The translations under genes and the position numbers were made by a program. The notes under the pieces were generated by a model that did no database searches, was not told where the DNA came from, and saw nothing but the letters and a program-made list of their open reading frames with translations. Positions 27,770 through 37,573 of a DNA stretch of 64,000 nucleotides are shown one piece after another; position 1 is the first letter of the stretch, and every line of letters starts with the position of its first letter. The DNA is from Paenibacillus sp. P25. Its GTDB lineage: Bacteria > Bacillota > Bacilli > Paenibacillales > NBRC-103111. The stretch lies in assembly GCA_024704175.1 (NCBI GenBank), contig CP085629.1, forward strand, positions 7,190,001-7,254,000, in the 5' to 3' direction.

Positions 27770-27788
27770 GCTTAGAGCGGCGACTTCT

Positions 27789-30700
27789 CTACGGCCTGAT
27801 ATGAGCGGTTAGGCTCGCTGGGGCCGATTCGTCGAGGAAGGCGTTCAGCGCCGTGACGCTGAAGGTGATTTTCTTGCCGTTTGGCAGGCCGGTGATTGTG
27901 TAAGAGCCGCCTCCGACCGGCTCAGTATTCAGCTTCACGCCCTCCTGATACACATTGTAAAGCAGGCCCGGCTCGGCTTTCCAGGAGAGCATCACCTGCC
28001 GCTTGGCCGGGTCGGCCATGAACTGGTCCGGCGCTGCGGGAAGGGTGCTGCGGTTCACCGTAACGGAATACGAACGGGTCGTGACGCCGTCTTCGGCCGT
28101 CACCCCGATCCGAAATTCATTCGTCCCGACGTTCAGCGGAATAGGCCCTGCCGCATACACCGATCCGTTCACCGTGAACGGGATGTCCTTTACGGTACCG
28201 CCTTGCGTCAACGTGAGCGAGCTGATCTTCGCCCGCGGATCGGACAGCGCCGCCGTCAGGGTTGTTTCCGCGGCGGCTGTGGGAAACGGCCTGCACATAA
28301 GTCGTGGTGCCGGGCTGGAAGCCGCCCAGCGTTTCGCCGTTCAAGGTGATGCCGCTCAGCCCGGCGTCATCGCTCGGCAGCACCTGCAGACGGAATGAGG
28401 CGGTCTTGCCGCCGTAAGCGGCCTGGATGACCGTTTCACCCGGCGCAACAGCCGTTACAAGCCCGTCGGGGCTTACAGTCGCCACTTCAGGGTCGCTGCT
28501 CGACAACGCGGCGTCGGCCGGAAGAATCGTCCGGCTCCGTTCGCCGAGCCGATAACGGAGCTGAAGGGTCTGTGCGCCCGGCCGTTTCATCACGGGTTTC
28601 AGTTCTTGGATCGCGAGCGTATCATACGTCTCCCAGGCGTTCAGATCCACGATCTGAATCCGGTCGAGCGGATACGGAGTCGTCGGGCGGTAGATGTTCG
28701 CTCCGGATTCGTACAGCACATAACCTTTTCCGTCGGCTAGGAATACGCCTTCGCCTGATGGAGGCATATACAGGGAATCCTCCTGGTTCAACCCGTCCAG
28801 ATACCAGACCGGAACCAAGGTGCCGCCGATCTGAATGCTGCTGTGCGGGGGCTCCTGCACGCTTGCGCGGTACTTGAGCAGATTGCTGTTCGGCGTCCCG
28901 TTCGTTTGGGTCAGCATCATTTGACCCTCCGATACGCTGACGCCCTGCACCCGGTCGGTCACGGAGAAAATATAGTTCGGCGTCACCGCGGTATCGGGGT
29001 TAATGAGCTTCTCCTGAGGGACTTGGTCCGTCCGGTCGTCCAGCTTGTATCCGACGATCCAGGCGCCGTACGGCTTGTTGTCGCGGCTGGTCATTTTATG
29101 ATTGGCGTCGGTCGGATAATTCGGCTCACTGTAATATTCCCCGACCCAGAGCACGCCGTCCGCATAAGTCGCATACGATGCCCGGGTGTTCGTCTTGAAC
29201 TTGCCGGTGAAGGCCAGATTTGAATTGTCCGGGCAGTCGATGACATCCTGCAAATTTAATTGATACATATAAGTGCCGTAAGCGACCCAAACATGGTTTT
29301 TACTGACCGCCACGCCCCCCGCATGTCCGCTGAAAGGCTGTCCCTCCTGCGTGAACAAATGAATGGTTTTGACGAAGGCCCCGGTCCCGGCATCGACAAT
29401 CGTCAGGGTGCTCGGCCTCCGGTCGTCGCGGTAGCTGGAGATGATGATCCAGTTCTTGTCCTTGTAATAATGCATGCCTTGGGGTACGAGCCCCTGCAGT
29501 AAACCGGGGACGATCGGACCGGGAGCGCTGACATCGAAAAACTTATCGTACTGCGGAAAATCGCCCGGCAGGCGGACCCCGTTTCTTCCTGCGTGAGCCG
29601 CTGGTGCTGAGGTACTGCGGTGACCGCCGAAGATTTCGCCGATTCGTTGCCCGAGGCGTCGAACGCCGTCACCTGGAAGCTGTACGACAGCCCGCCCGTC
29701 AAGGAACCGACGACCGCCGAATAAGTGGAAGCATTCACGGTTGCGCTAGGAGCGGCCGCCCCGTCCTTGTACACCCTGTAGCCTGCCACATCCGGCTCCG
29801 GATTCGGCGACCAGGTCAGCGTAACCTGTCCTTGACCGGCCGTGGCGGCCAGCCCGTTCGGCGCCTGGGGCGGCACGGAATCGATAACATCCGGCTCGGG
29901 ACGGGCCTTGACGATCGCCGACGGGGCTGACATCTGTCCCGCCGTGTCGCTGATGGCGACTACCGAGAAGGAGTACTCCTTGAAATTGGTCAGTCCGGTC
30001 ACTCGGGCGGAGGTGCCGGTCGTGACGATGTCCGTGAAGGCCCCGTTCATGACGACACGGTACCTGGAAATGTCCGAACCGGAAGCGGGGGTCCAGCTGA
30101 GCTGGGCCTCCCGGTCGCCGGTCGCCGCGGTAAGCCCGCTTGGAGCCGAAGGGGCGGCCGCCTCAGGAGCTTGTCCCGGCAGGATCGTTCCCGGGGTGGC
30201 CGTCTGCTTGGATGCGGCCTTGCGCATGACGTTCGTGCCGTCCGCCGGATACTGGTACACGATGCTTTGGTTCATGGCCGTTTCGTTGGTCGGGACATTG
30301 TAGGTCGCGCTGCTCAGCTGCAGTCCGTCGTAAGTGGCGAGAACGACCGTACGTGCACCGGAATTGGCGAGGCCTTGCCCGCTTAATCCGGAGAATTTGT
30401 CCGGCGTTACCGAGGAGCCGTAATTGGCATTGAACGCATCCAAGGAGACGGACAAGCCGGGCGATTTGACCCAGAGCACAGCCGTATCCCGGGGAGGGAC
30501 GGTAAGGTCCTCCTTGTCCAGCGTCCAGGTGGAGGTCGACGACCCGTTGATATACAGGATTTTGTACCCTTTTAACGGAACGGCCGATCCGCTGTTATTA
30601 TAAATCTCAATGAATTCATACCCGTCAACGGAAGCTCCCGAGGCATTGTTCGTGTTGGCCGAATCCGCCACCAGCTCCGTAATCGTAAGGGCCGGAACCG

Positions 30701-30818
30701 GAAGCGGCTCGGCCGCGGCTTCAGCCGGGCGGCTGGCGGGAACGATTGCAGAACCAAGCAGCAGCATGCAGGCCAAAGGGAGTGGAAGTCCGTTTTTCAA
30801 GGAAAATAAGCTTCGCAT
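27789..30818 (-). CDS. Large secreted protein: lamin-tail, FN3, repeat and BIG2 domains (two frameshifts)
   Basis: About 1010 residues after correction. A signal peptide (LACMLLLGSAIVPASRPAEA) is followed by a lamin-tail domain (ITELVADSAN ... GYEFIEIYNNSG ... LKGYKILY) and two fibronectin-III domains (SAPSGLTAATGDREAQLSW; QAPNGLAATAGQGQVTLTW). Next is a region of beta-propeller look (VAVSKNHVWVAYGTYMYQL), a BIG2-like Ig domain (SSSDPEVATVSPDGLVTAV), a cadherin-like beta-sandwich (GITLNGETLGGFQPGTTTY) and a last FN3. Frames shift at CCCC 29577-29580 and near 28280. GGAG precedes the ATG at 30818. The propeller may bind nucleic acid or glycan; its role is not known. Confidence 0.75.
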
Positions 30819-31058
30819 AGGATTCTCCTTCATGTTCATGATGGTGGACCTGCCCGAATGATGTTCTTGCATCACCGCCTCATTGTCCGCCCAGGGCCTA
30901 TAGAAACACAAAAACCCAGAGCATCTTAACGCGTACCTGTAACGGCACCCGCTAAAATGTCTGGGTTTTCAACGTCTCCACCCGGGACTTATGAAATATG
31001 AAAAGGGAATGTTTACATATCTCATTATGACACCTGTCCGCGAACAACGTCAATCCCA

Positions 31059-31085
31059 TGTCACACTTCAGAACGGTGCGTCGTC
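31059..31085 (+). promoter_or_regulatory. ECF41-type promoter before the epimerase-sigma pair
   Basis: TGTCACA at 31059-31065 is followed after exactly 16 bases by CGTC at 31082-31085, the published consensus for autoregulated ECF41 sigma factors. It lies 41 bases before the first gene of the pair. The rest of the 307-base gap 30819-31125 also has to hold the promoter of the divergent multidomain gene, which I cannot place. Confidence 0.8.
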
Positions 31086-31125
31086 TATAGGGTGTAACAG
31101 GATCGATAAGGCAGGAGGGGTAAAA

Positions 31126-31881
31126 ATGAAAATCGCTGTTGTTGGAGGAACCGGGATGCTGGGGCGTCAAGTCGTCCATTTGCTGCGCCTGCGCGGTCAT
31201 GAAGTCAGGGTACTCAGCCGCAATGCGCAGGAATATCGGGTTGACCTGAAGACGGGAGAGGGGCTAACCTCGGCTCTGGAAGGCTGCGACGTCGTGATCG
31301 ATGCAAGCAATGCGTCGTCGCAAGCGGAGGAAATTCTGGTGCAAGGGTCGCGCCGGCTCGCTCGCCGCCGAAGAGGCGGCTGGTGTGGGCCATCATATCT
31401 GCGTCTCGATTGTAGGCTGCGAAAGGGTGCCGAACGGTTATTTCCGCATCAAAGCGGAACAGGAGCGAATAGTCGAAGCGGGGCGGGTGCCGTGGACCAT
31501 CGTACGCGCAACCCAGTTTCATGAATTTATTGCGGCGATTCTTGCACAGGCCGGACGCTGGCGGGTGCTTCCTATGCCTCGGGTGCCGCTGCAGACCGTC
31601 TCCGCTGAAGAGGTTGCCCGGGCGGTCGCCGATGCCGCCGAAGCCCCGCCGCGCCATGGCCGTATAGAGATCGCCGGCCCGGAGATCATCGATACACTCG
31701 AGCTGGCCCGGACCTGGCGCTCGATCACCGGCAGGCGCACGCTCTTTCTTCCCCTCCCGCTGCCCGGCAAGCTCGGCCGGGCACTGCGTGCCGGTGCAGC
31801 AACGGAAAAGCGTCCTCACATTCTTGGCACGACGCGATTTGCGGTCTGGTTGAAGGATAAGGGGAAAACCATGCCGGATGA
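31126..31881 (+). CDS. NAD(P)-binding epimerase-like protein, ECF41 partner (two frameshifts)
   Basis: An atypical short-chain dehydrogenase/NmrA-like protein of about 250 residues. The nucleotide site is VVGGTGMLGRQV near the N terminus; later motifs are GVGHHICVSIVGCERV and YFRIKAEQERIV. Frames change near 31355 and at GGGG 31861-31864. Adding one G there ends the protein in KDKGENHAG with a TGA overlapping the sigma-factor start; without it the frame runs on into the sigma factor. Epimerase/carboxymuconolactone-type (COE) proteins are the standard genomic partners of ECF41 sigma factors, which fits. GGAGGGG precedes the ATG at 31126. Confidence 0.8.
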
Positions 31882-32792
31882 GCATTTTGACGGAAAAGAA
31901 CGGAGCGATACGGGATTGGATACGGCACTTTTGTTATCGTTCGAGGCAGAGCGGCCTCGCCTGCTAAGGGTGGCCTATGCGATTGTCGGCTCCGTAGCCG
32001 AGGCGGAGGACTGCGTACAGGAGGCGTGGCTCCGCTTGCAGCGGATGAAGGATCCGGTTGCCATCCGCGACCTGACCGCCTGGCTTACGACAACGGTCGG
32101 CCGGCTGGCACTTGATGCTCTGGGTAGTGCCCGCGCCAGGCGGGAGCATTATGTCGGCACGTGGTCGCCCGAGCCGCTGGTGGAAGATACAGGCACCAGC
32201 GACCCTGCGGAGCGGGTCGCACTCGACGAGTCCGTCAGCATGGCGCTGATGATCGTGCTGGAACGCCTGTCGGCGGCGGAGCGGACGGCATTCCTCCTGC
32301 ATGATGTTTTCGGATTGTCATTTGACGAGGTGGCCTCCGTCGTGGGACGTACCCCCGCCGCCGTCCGCCAGCTCGCTTCCCGCGCGCGCAAGCACGTCGA
32401 GCAAGGCAGGCCGCGGTTTGCTCCGACCCGTGCGGAGCAGCGTGAATTGGTTCACGCCTTCGCAACCGCCTGTCAGGAAGGAGACCTCGAGAAGCTCGTG
32501 AGCCTGCTCGACCCCGAAGTCGTATGGCGCGGCGACGGCGGCGGCAAGGTGAGTACGGTACCCGAGACCCGGCAGGGAGCTGAGACGGTGGCCCGGGGGG
32601 CTGCTCGCATTCACACGGGGAGCCCTGCAGGGAGTGCGGATGGCCGTGGTCAACGGCGCTCCGGGCCTCGTGCTGCGTGATGACGGCGGCGTGCTTACCG
32701 TTGTCTCGTTCACCGTTGACAACCGCCGGATCGTCGCTATCGACGTCATACGCAACCCCGACAAACTGACCGCTGTCCGTCTTTCGGATTAA
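31871..32792 (+). CDS. ECF41-type RNA polymerase sigma factor, SigJ-like (one frameshift)
   Basis: Sigma-70 region 2 is seen at LLRVAYAIVGSVAEAEDCVQEAW and region 4 at ERTAFLLHDVFGLSFDEVASVVGRTPAAVRQLASRARKHV. A C-terminal SnoaL-like extension (HAFATACQEGDLEKLVSLLDP ... IRNPDKLTAVRLSD) marks the ECF41 group, where this tail both stimulates and restrains activity in place of an anti-sigma factor. The six-G run at 32595-32600 has one G too many; removing it gives ARGLLAFTRGALQGVRMAVV and a stop at 32792. The ATG at 31871 has AGGGG seven bases upstream. It is transcribed with the epimerase gene from the ECF41 promoter. Confidence 0.88.
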
Positions 32793-32861
32793 ATGAAGGG
32801 GAATGAGGAAGTCAGGACTTTTGCCGGTCTATGATCACTAGATCTGAGGAGAGATGGGGCT

Positions 32862-33274
32862 ATGGAATCTTCTTTCATTCGAAATGCGGGGCACGTCTTT
32901 AAAGGGTTGGCGTGGATTTTGCGGTCGCCATTCTAGGTCAGGTGTTCTTGGCCGGCTTGGCGCTCTTCTTGGATCCAAGCCACTGGGTCAGGCATGCGGA
33001 GTTTGCCAGATACTTCTCGTTTGTACCGATCCTGATGCTGGCGGTATCCTTCATCGCCAGGTCGCCGGCCCCGTCGCGTCTGCAAAGTGCCGTTCTGATC
33101 GGGCTCGTCATTCTGCTGGCGCTCAGCGGCCTGTTTTCATCGGCAATCGGATATTTATCGGCCTTCCACCCGGTGCTTGCCCTGTTCTTGTTTTTTCGCA
33201 CAATGAATCTTATTCGCCGGTATGATTCGCTGAACCAAAGCATAAATGGGGAAGGGAAGAACTTGCGGGTTTAG
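32862..33274 (+). CDS. DUF6220-like membrane protein (one frameshift)
   Basis: About 137 residues with four hydrophobic helices and the order GLAWILAVAILGQVFLAGLALF, then HPVLALFLFF, which is how DUF6220 proteins look. The first 20 residues (MESSFIRNAGHVFKG) are in another frame; adding one G near 32921 joins them. The ATG at 32862 follows a GAGGAGAG stretch. It lies 69 bases after the sigma factor, possibly in its operon, and before another small membrane protein. Function unknown. Confidence 0.65.
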
Positions 33275-33303
33275 ATTAAAAAGGCTGGTTCAGGGGAATA
33301 CGG

Positions 33304-33735
33304 ATGTTTCTACTGGCTAAAATGATCGTCGCGTTAGTATCCGCCGCTGTGATGCTGGCCGGCCTGCTTGCCGATTGGGTGATCCCTCGAACGGCAAAGC
33401 AGCATATCTACAATCCCAAATGGCCGCCGCACGCCAAGTTTCACAACGGCCAAACGATGTCACTCGGATTTCTGCTGGGGGCTTTATCTTTATTTCTGCT
33501 CTTCCGAATGGATGGGGACTTGTGGTTTCAGTTTACTCTGGGAATCGTTACCGCCTCTTATTATTGGCTCTCTATGATGTTTGCTGGTTTGTTTCCCCAT
33601 ACTGCTTGGGTGGATCCGGAATTTAAGAACGAAGTGAAGCCGGTGCTGGGTCTGCCTCCGCAGCAGTTCTTAAGCTTCGTCATGCTAATCCTGCTCGCAG
33701 TCGCCTTTCTGCTTGGATATATCGCTTATAATTGA
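33304..33735 (+). CDS. Small membrane protein (DUF6640-like)
   Basis: An intact 143-residue protein with four predicted membrane helices. The first loop carries WVIPRTAKQHIYNPKWPPHAKFHNGQ, where the invariant-looking PKWPPHAKFH recalls DUF6640-type proteins; this assignment is from memory. His and Trp residues in that loop could be functional. It starts 29 bases after the DUF6220-like gene and ends before a terminator, so the two are probably co-transcribed. Confidence 0.65.
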   Translation: MFLLAKMIVALVSAAVMLAGLLADWVIPRTAKQHIYNPKWPPHAKFHNGQTMSLGFLLGALSLFLLFRMDGDLWFQFTLGIVTASYYWLSMMFAGLFPHTAWVDPEFKNEVKPVLGLPPQQFLSFVMLILLAVAFLLGYIAYN

Positions 33736-33746
33736 AGAATACGCTC

Positions 33747-33786
33747 AACCGGGTTCCTTCGAAGGGAAGGAGCCCGGTTTCTTTTT
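33747..33786 (+). terminator. Terminator after the small membrane genes
   Basis: AACCGGG / CCCGGTT stem with an inner CTTC/GAAG pairing and a T-rich tail. Confidence 0.85.
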
Positions 33787-33931
33787 GCGGACAACGAATT
33801 CAATCGGGTAAAACGTTAAGGACGGAAAATATTTTTCCTATCGGCGGCTTGGCTTGCGATCATTTTTGTTTCCTCAGGTTACTCTAACAGGGAAAACACA
33901 CCGCATTAAAATTTAAACATGAAAATGAATA

Positions 33932-33967
33932 GTTAACGTTGACGTTAACGTTAAGAATAACTATAAT
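33932..33967 (+). promoter_or_regulatory. Promoter with palindromic operator of the MerR-MFS pair
   Basis: TTGACG at 33939-33944 and TATAAT at 33962-33967 are 17 bases apart. An inverted repeat GTTAACGT-TG-ACGTTAAC at 33932-33949 overlaps the -35 box and is followed by another ACGTTAA-like half. It is the natural site for autoregulation by the MerR protein. Confidence 0.7.
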
Positions 33968-33999
33968 GGATTTTAGTCATTCAAGGAGGCGAAATTCGC

Positions 34000-34434
34000 T
34001 TGTTTAAAATCGAGGACGTCGCACGGGAATGCGGTTTGACGAAACGGACCATTCGTTATTACGAAGAAATCGGCATCCTGCCCCCTCCTGAACGCAGTGA
34101 GGGAGGGGTGCGAATCTATACGCAGGAGCATATCGATATGCTCAAAAAAATCATCAACACGAGGGATGTGCTCGGATTTTCGCTCCAGGAGCTTCAGCGG
34201 TATATCTCCATCAGCGACGAGCTGAACCAGCGCCGGCAGAGCTATAATGCTTCGGCCGACCCGGAGGAACGCAGGGCAAGGCTTACAGAGCTGGACTCCA
34301 TCCTGTCGAACCAGCTGCAGATGCTGGACGAGAAGCTGGTCAAGATTTCGCAGGTGCGTAAGGAGCTGGATGCGCTCAAGGAACGGGTTCGGCAGGGCCT
34401 CGAGAGGCTGGAGCGCGAATCCGGGACGGAATGA
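34000..34434 (+). CDS. MerR family transcriptional regulator
   Basis: A 144-residue regulator, starting at the TTG at 34000 with AAGGAGG about ten bases upstream. The N-terminal MerR winged-helix is typical (FKIEDVARECGLTKRTIRYYEEIGILPPPER). A long coiled-coil helix follows (ARLTELDSILSNQLQMLDEKL ... LKERVRQGLERLE). There are no Cys residues in the effector part, so a metal ligand is unlikely. It is 30 bases upstream of an MFS efflux gene, a common MerR-drug pump arrangement. Confidence 0.88.
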   Translation: MFKIEDVARECGLTKRTIRYYEEIGILPPPERSEGGVRIYTQEHIDMLKKIINTRDVLGFSLQELQRYISISDELNQRRQSYNASADPEERRARLTELDSILSNQLQMLDEKLVKISQVRKELDALKERVRQGLERLERESGTE

Positions 34435-34464
34435 CATTTTGAATGGATCGGGAGGAAGGTCATC

Positions 34465-35674
34465 ATGAGCAAGGCATCAACACAAGAATCACCACTGCAG
34501 CAGGGCGGCCTGTTCAGTCAGCCGAAAGCGGTCTGGGCGGTCGCTTTTGCCTGTGTCATCTCGTTTATGGGACTTGGCTTGGTCGACCCCATCCTGCCGG
34601 CGATCGCCAGCAAGCTGCAGGCAACGCCCAGCCAGGTCGCTTTGCTGTTCTCCAGCTACAACTTAATCACGGGACTTGCGATGCTGATCACGGGAGTGAC
34701 CTCCAGCCGTCTCGGCCCGAAATGGACGATGCTCGCCGGGATGCTGATCATCGTCATTTTTTCCGCCTTGGGCGGGGCTTCGGGCAGCATCTGGCAGATC
34801 GTCTGGCTGCGCGGCGGATGGGGGCTCGGCAACGCCCTGTTCATCGCCACGGCACTGTCCGCGATCGTCGGGCTCTCGGCCGGAGGGACGGCGAAGGCGA
34901 TCATTTTGTATGAGGCGGCACTGGGCCTTGGCATTTCCGTGGGGCCGCTGCTCGGCGGGGAGCTTGGCTCGATCTCGTGGCGGGGTCCTTTCTTCGGCGT
35001 GAGCGTGCTGATGGCGATCGGCTTTATCTCCGTGATGATCCTGATGCCGAAGATTCCGAAGGCGAAGGTCCGAAGCACCTTGGCGGATCCGTTCAAGGCT
35101 TTGCGGTATCCCGCGCCGCTGACCTTGGCCGTTACGGCGGTCGCTGTATAACTTCGGCTTCTTTACGCTGATGGCGTACACGCCGTTCGTCATGCATCTG
35201 GATGAGCACGGACTCGGCTATGTCTTCTTCGGCTGGGGCGTGATGCTGGCCGTGACCTCGGTCTTCGCCGCGCCCAAGCTGCAGAACCGGTTCGGTACCG
35301 TGCGTTCCATGGTCGCCGTGCTGACTTTATTCGCCCTGGACCTGCTTGTAATGGGGAGCTTTACTTCTTCTTTGACGACCGTGATCTTGGCTGTCATTCT
35401 GGCGGGAGTATTCCTCGGGATCAACAATACGCTGATCACGACGGCCGTCATGCTGGCGGCGCCGGTGGAACGTTCGACGGCTTCCGCGGCGTACAGCTTC
35501 GTCCGGTTTCTCGGGGGCGCCATCGGGTCTTGGCTTGCGGGCAAGCTGGCCGAATGGTTCAACCCGCACGTGCCTTTCTACTTCGGCGCACTTGTTGTCC
35601 TGTGCGGCGTGCTGGTGATCGCCGTGCGGCGCAAGCACTTGGAGCATATCGACAGCGCGTCCGCCGCGCATTGA
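34465..35674 (+). CDS. MFS multidrug-type efflux transporter (one frameshift)
   Basis: About 403 residues and 12 predicted membrane helices. The loop between TM2 and TM3 (TGVTSSRLGPKW) and motif C-like glycine-rich helix in TM5 (ALGLGISVGPLLGGELGSISWR) mark a drug:proton antiporter. The frame breaks near 35150 (VTAVAV / YNFGFFTLMAYTPF), between the two six-helix halves; restoring one base gives a complete protein. GGGAGGAAGG precedes the ATG at 34465. Co-transcribed with the MerR gene and ended by a terminator. Confidence 0.85.
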
Positions 35675-35694
35675 TCGATGCTCTCTTACGAAGA

Positions 35695-35728
35695 AACGGG
35701 CTCCCTTCATCGGGAAGCCCGTTTTTTT
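35695..35728 (+). terminator. Terminator of the MerR-MFS operon
   Basis: AACGGGCT / AGCCCGTT stem followed by a run of T. Confidence 0.87.
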
Positions 35729-35806
35729 GTTCATCATCGTCGCTTATGCGACCGCCCGCCTATGCAACCATGGGTTTCTATATCGCGTCCAAAAGACGTA
35801 TATAAT

Positions 35807-36223
35807 TTATTTGCTCTGTCCAAACAATCGCCACAAAGTGTAACTTTTCGAAAGAAAATAAGCGGTAATAAGGAGGACTGCAAGAATGCCATCAACGATG
35901 GCAACGCTACCCGCATCAGGTACTTGATCTCGCAGAAGATTGAATGAAATAACTGACATAGCAAGCTTATGGAAGATAACGACCTCCCATATACCGGGAT
36001 ACTGAGAGGGTCTTAGCGCCAATAAAATAAAGAGGGCCGTAAATACGATGAACCCCAATAAGCGCCATAACTCAACAATCCTGTGATCGTTCTCACTTGA
36101 AAAAGCACTTTCAAATCCAGTAAAAAAAGCCGCAAAGGCGCCTATCGCGCAGAACCACATGATCCCTTTTGCTATCTTCATTGCCAATTCCAGTCGCTCC
36201 TCTATATCATATCTCCGGTTCAA
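35807..36223 (-). CDS. Four-helix membrane protein of unknown function
   Basis: An intact 138-residue protein with four hydrophobic segments (IMWFCAIGAFAAFFTG; LGFIVFTALFILLAL; a weaker third; AIVDGILAVLLITAYFLS). I do not recognise the family. Its start overlaps the stop of the upstream TetR gene by four bases, so it is translationally coupled and is probably the regulated target. This pair has clearly lower GC content than the neighbouring genes, a sign that it was acquired separately. Confidence 0.65.
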   Translation of the reverse strand: MNRRYDIEERLELAMKIAKGIMWFCAIGAFAAFFTGFESAFSSENDHRIVELWRLLGFIVFTALFILLALRPSQYPGIWEVVIFHKLAMSVISFNLLRDQVPDAGSVAIVDGILAVLLITAYFLSKSYTLWRLFGQSK

Positions 36224-36828
36224 TCTTTAGACTTGCTGTTTTTAATGACATGCGCACTAAGATTGGTCAGAAAGATTGACCATCTGCTTTGAAAATCGGG
36301 GTCGGTCGATTCGCATCCAGTAACCATCTTGGTGACGTCACCAAAGATAATGGGGTACGTTGTTAAGGCGGCCATTGCCAATGTCCAAAGCTCAGGATCA
36401 AGATCCTTCGGTACCAGGCCGTTTTCACTTTGAGCCTTCCAGTAATCCGAGTAGGATTGCAGGGCCTGCTTCCTGGCTTTATTCCATGGTGTCTGCTCTG
36501 ACTGTGATTCTAATGCTTCCCATGCAGTGAATCGGATAAAGTCCGCTCTCGCCTGACTATTGACCTTGTACCTGTGCTCGGCAACCTGCAGCGGATTATC
36601 AGGAATTTGGGAAATCCATTCCGACTCTTCGGTAAGGATATAAGCCCAAACCGCTTCAAGCAATTCTGGTTTTCCTTTGAAGTAATGATAGATCAGCTGG
36701 TTCTTCACACCGGCTTTTTTTGCGATGGTCTCGATACGCGCCCCCGTAAACCCCTTTTCGAAAAACTCATTTCTCGCAGCTTCAAGAATATTTTTACGCG
36801 TGCGCTCCGCATTGCGTATTTCCCCCAT
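36220..36828 (-). CDS. TetR family transcriptional regulator
   Basis: A 202-residue TetR protein with the usual N-terminal helix-turn-helix (RKNILEAARNEFFEKGFTGARIETIAKKAGV ... LIYHYF). The C-terminal ligand domain (residues about 90-195) is not close to any group I can name. The start codon at 36828 has a GGGGGTGGG stretch as ribosome site. A short inverted repeat lies 65-78 bases upstream. The gene overlaps the membrane protein gene downstream by four bases. Confidence 0.87.
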   Translation of the reverse strand: MGEIRNAERTRKNILEAARNEFFEKGFTGARIETIAKKAGVKNQLIYHYFKGKPELLEAVWAYILTEESEWISQIPDNPLQVAEHRYKVNSQARADFIRFTAWEALESQSEQTPWNKARKQALQSYSDYWKAQSENGLVPKDLDPELWTLAMAALTTYPIIFGDVTKMVTGCESTDPDFQSRWSIFLTNLSAHVIKNSKSKD

Positions 36829-36892
36829 TCGGTTCCCACCCCCTGACTTGATTTCATAATATCATCGTAATTTGGAAGGTTTCAAGTTTAAC

Positions 36893-36906
36893 TTAGAATT
36901 TTCTAA
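36893..36906. promoter_or_regulatory. Candidate operator of the TetR/membrane pair
   Basis: TTAGAA-TT-TTCTAA is a perfect inverted repeat in the AT-rich region between the TetR gene and the rightward DUF4260 gene. It is short, so chance is possible in such AT-rich DNA. Confidence 0.4.
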
Positions 36907-37099
36907 ATAATACTTGATGAAAATAAAGTTATTGTTTACCATTATTCTGAACCAGTCGCCGTAAAACGATTCCTCCAAAGGTGGCGATCACTCCATGACG
37001 ACAGCCACTTCAGCTATCGAGGGGGAATGACGGTAGCTTCATTCGGCCGAATGATCGGAGAAAAACAATCGTAATGAATACATACGAGGGTTGTGATCC

Positions 37100-37447
37100 A
37101 TGAATAAAAAACTGATCAAACTGGAGAACTTGGCGGTTTTCATTATTTGCATTGTTGTGTTTTATCGATTCGATTTCAGTTGGTTGTTATTTATCCTATT
37201 GATCTTTGCCCCTGACATATCCATGTTCGGGTATTTAAAAGGAACGGTGGTAGGTGCAAGAACTTACAATCTGTTTCACACTTATTTGCTCAGTATTCCT
37301 GTGCTGGTGTTGGGATTTGTTGTGCATACGGATCTCTTAACAGAAATCGGGTTGATTTGGACGGCACATATCGGAATCGATCGTTTCTTGGGGTATGGGT
37401 TGAAGTATGATAGCGGCTTTAAAGATACTCACATCAATCGGCTTTAA
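37100..37447 (+). CDS. DUF4260 family membrane protein
   Basis: An intact 115-residue protein with three or four hydrophobic helices. The conserved features of DUF4260 (PF14079) are present: FAPDISMFGYLKGTVVGARTYN in the first half, and WTAHIGIDRFLGYGLKYDSGFKDTH at the end. The function of the family is not known. It is surrounded by AT-rich DNA and is followed by a long hairpin terminator. Confidence 0.85.
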   Translation: MNKKLIKLENLAVFIICIVVFYRFDFSWLLFILLIFAPDISMFGYLKGTVVGARTYNLFHTYLLSIPVLVLGFVVHTDLLTEIGLIWTAHIGIDRFLGYGLKYDSGFKDTHINRL

Positions 37448-37520
37448 TTTGTTCAACGATCGAGAAATGGACCTTTATTCACTGATTCTAAGACCGCAAT
37501 ACGAATGGGAGATATAAAAT

Positions 37521-37566
37521 AAGCGACGTATAACCGCTTTTTACTCAGCTATACGTCGCGCTTTTC
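37521..37566. terminator. Bidirectional terminator between DUF4260 and the aldo/keto reductase
   Basis: A ten-base stem GCGACGTATA / TATACGTCGC lies between the convergent genes with T-rich sequence at both sides. Confidence 0.75.
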
Positions 37567-37573
37567 TATTTCT

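Noticed and set aside
31126..32680. A fusion protein of an NAD(P)-binding epimerase with an ECF41 sigma factor
   Set aside because: The frame runs through only because one G seems to be missing at 31861-31864. With it the first protein stops in the overlap and the sigma factor has its own ribosome site and ATG. Adjacent separate genes are the usual ECF41 arrangement.
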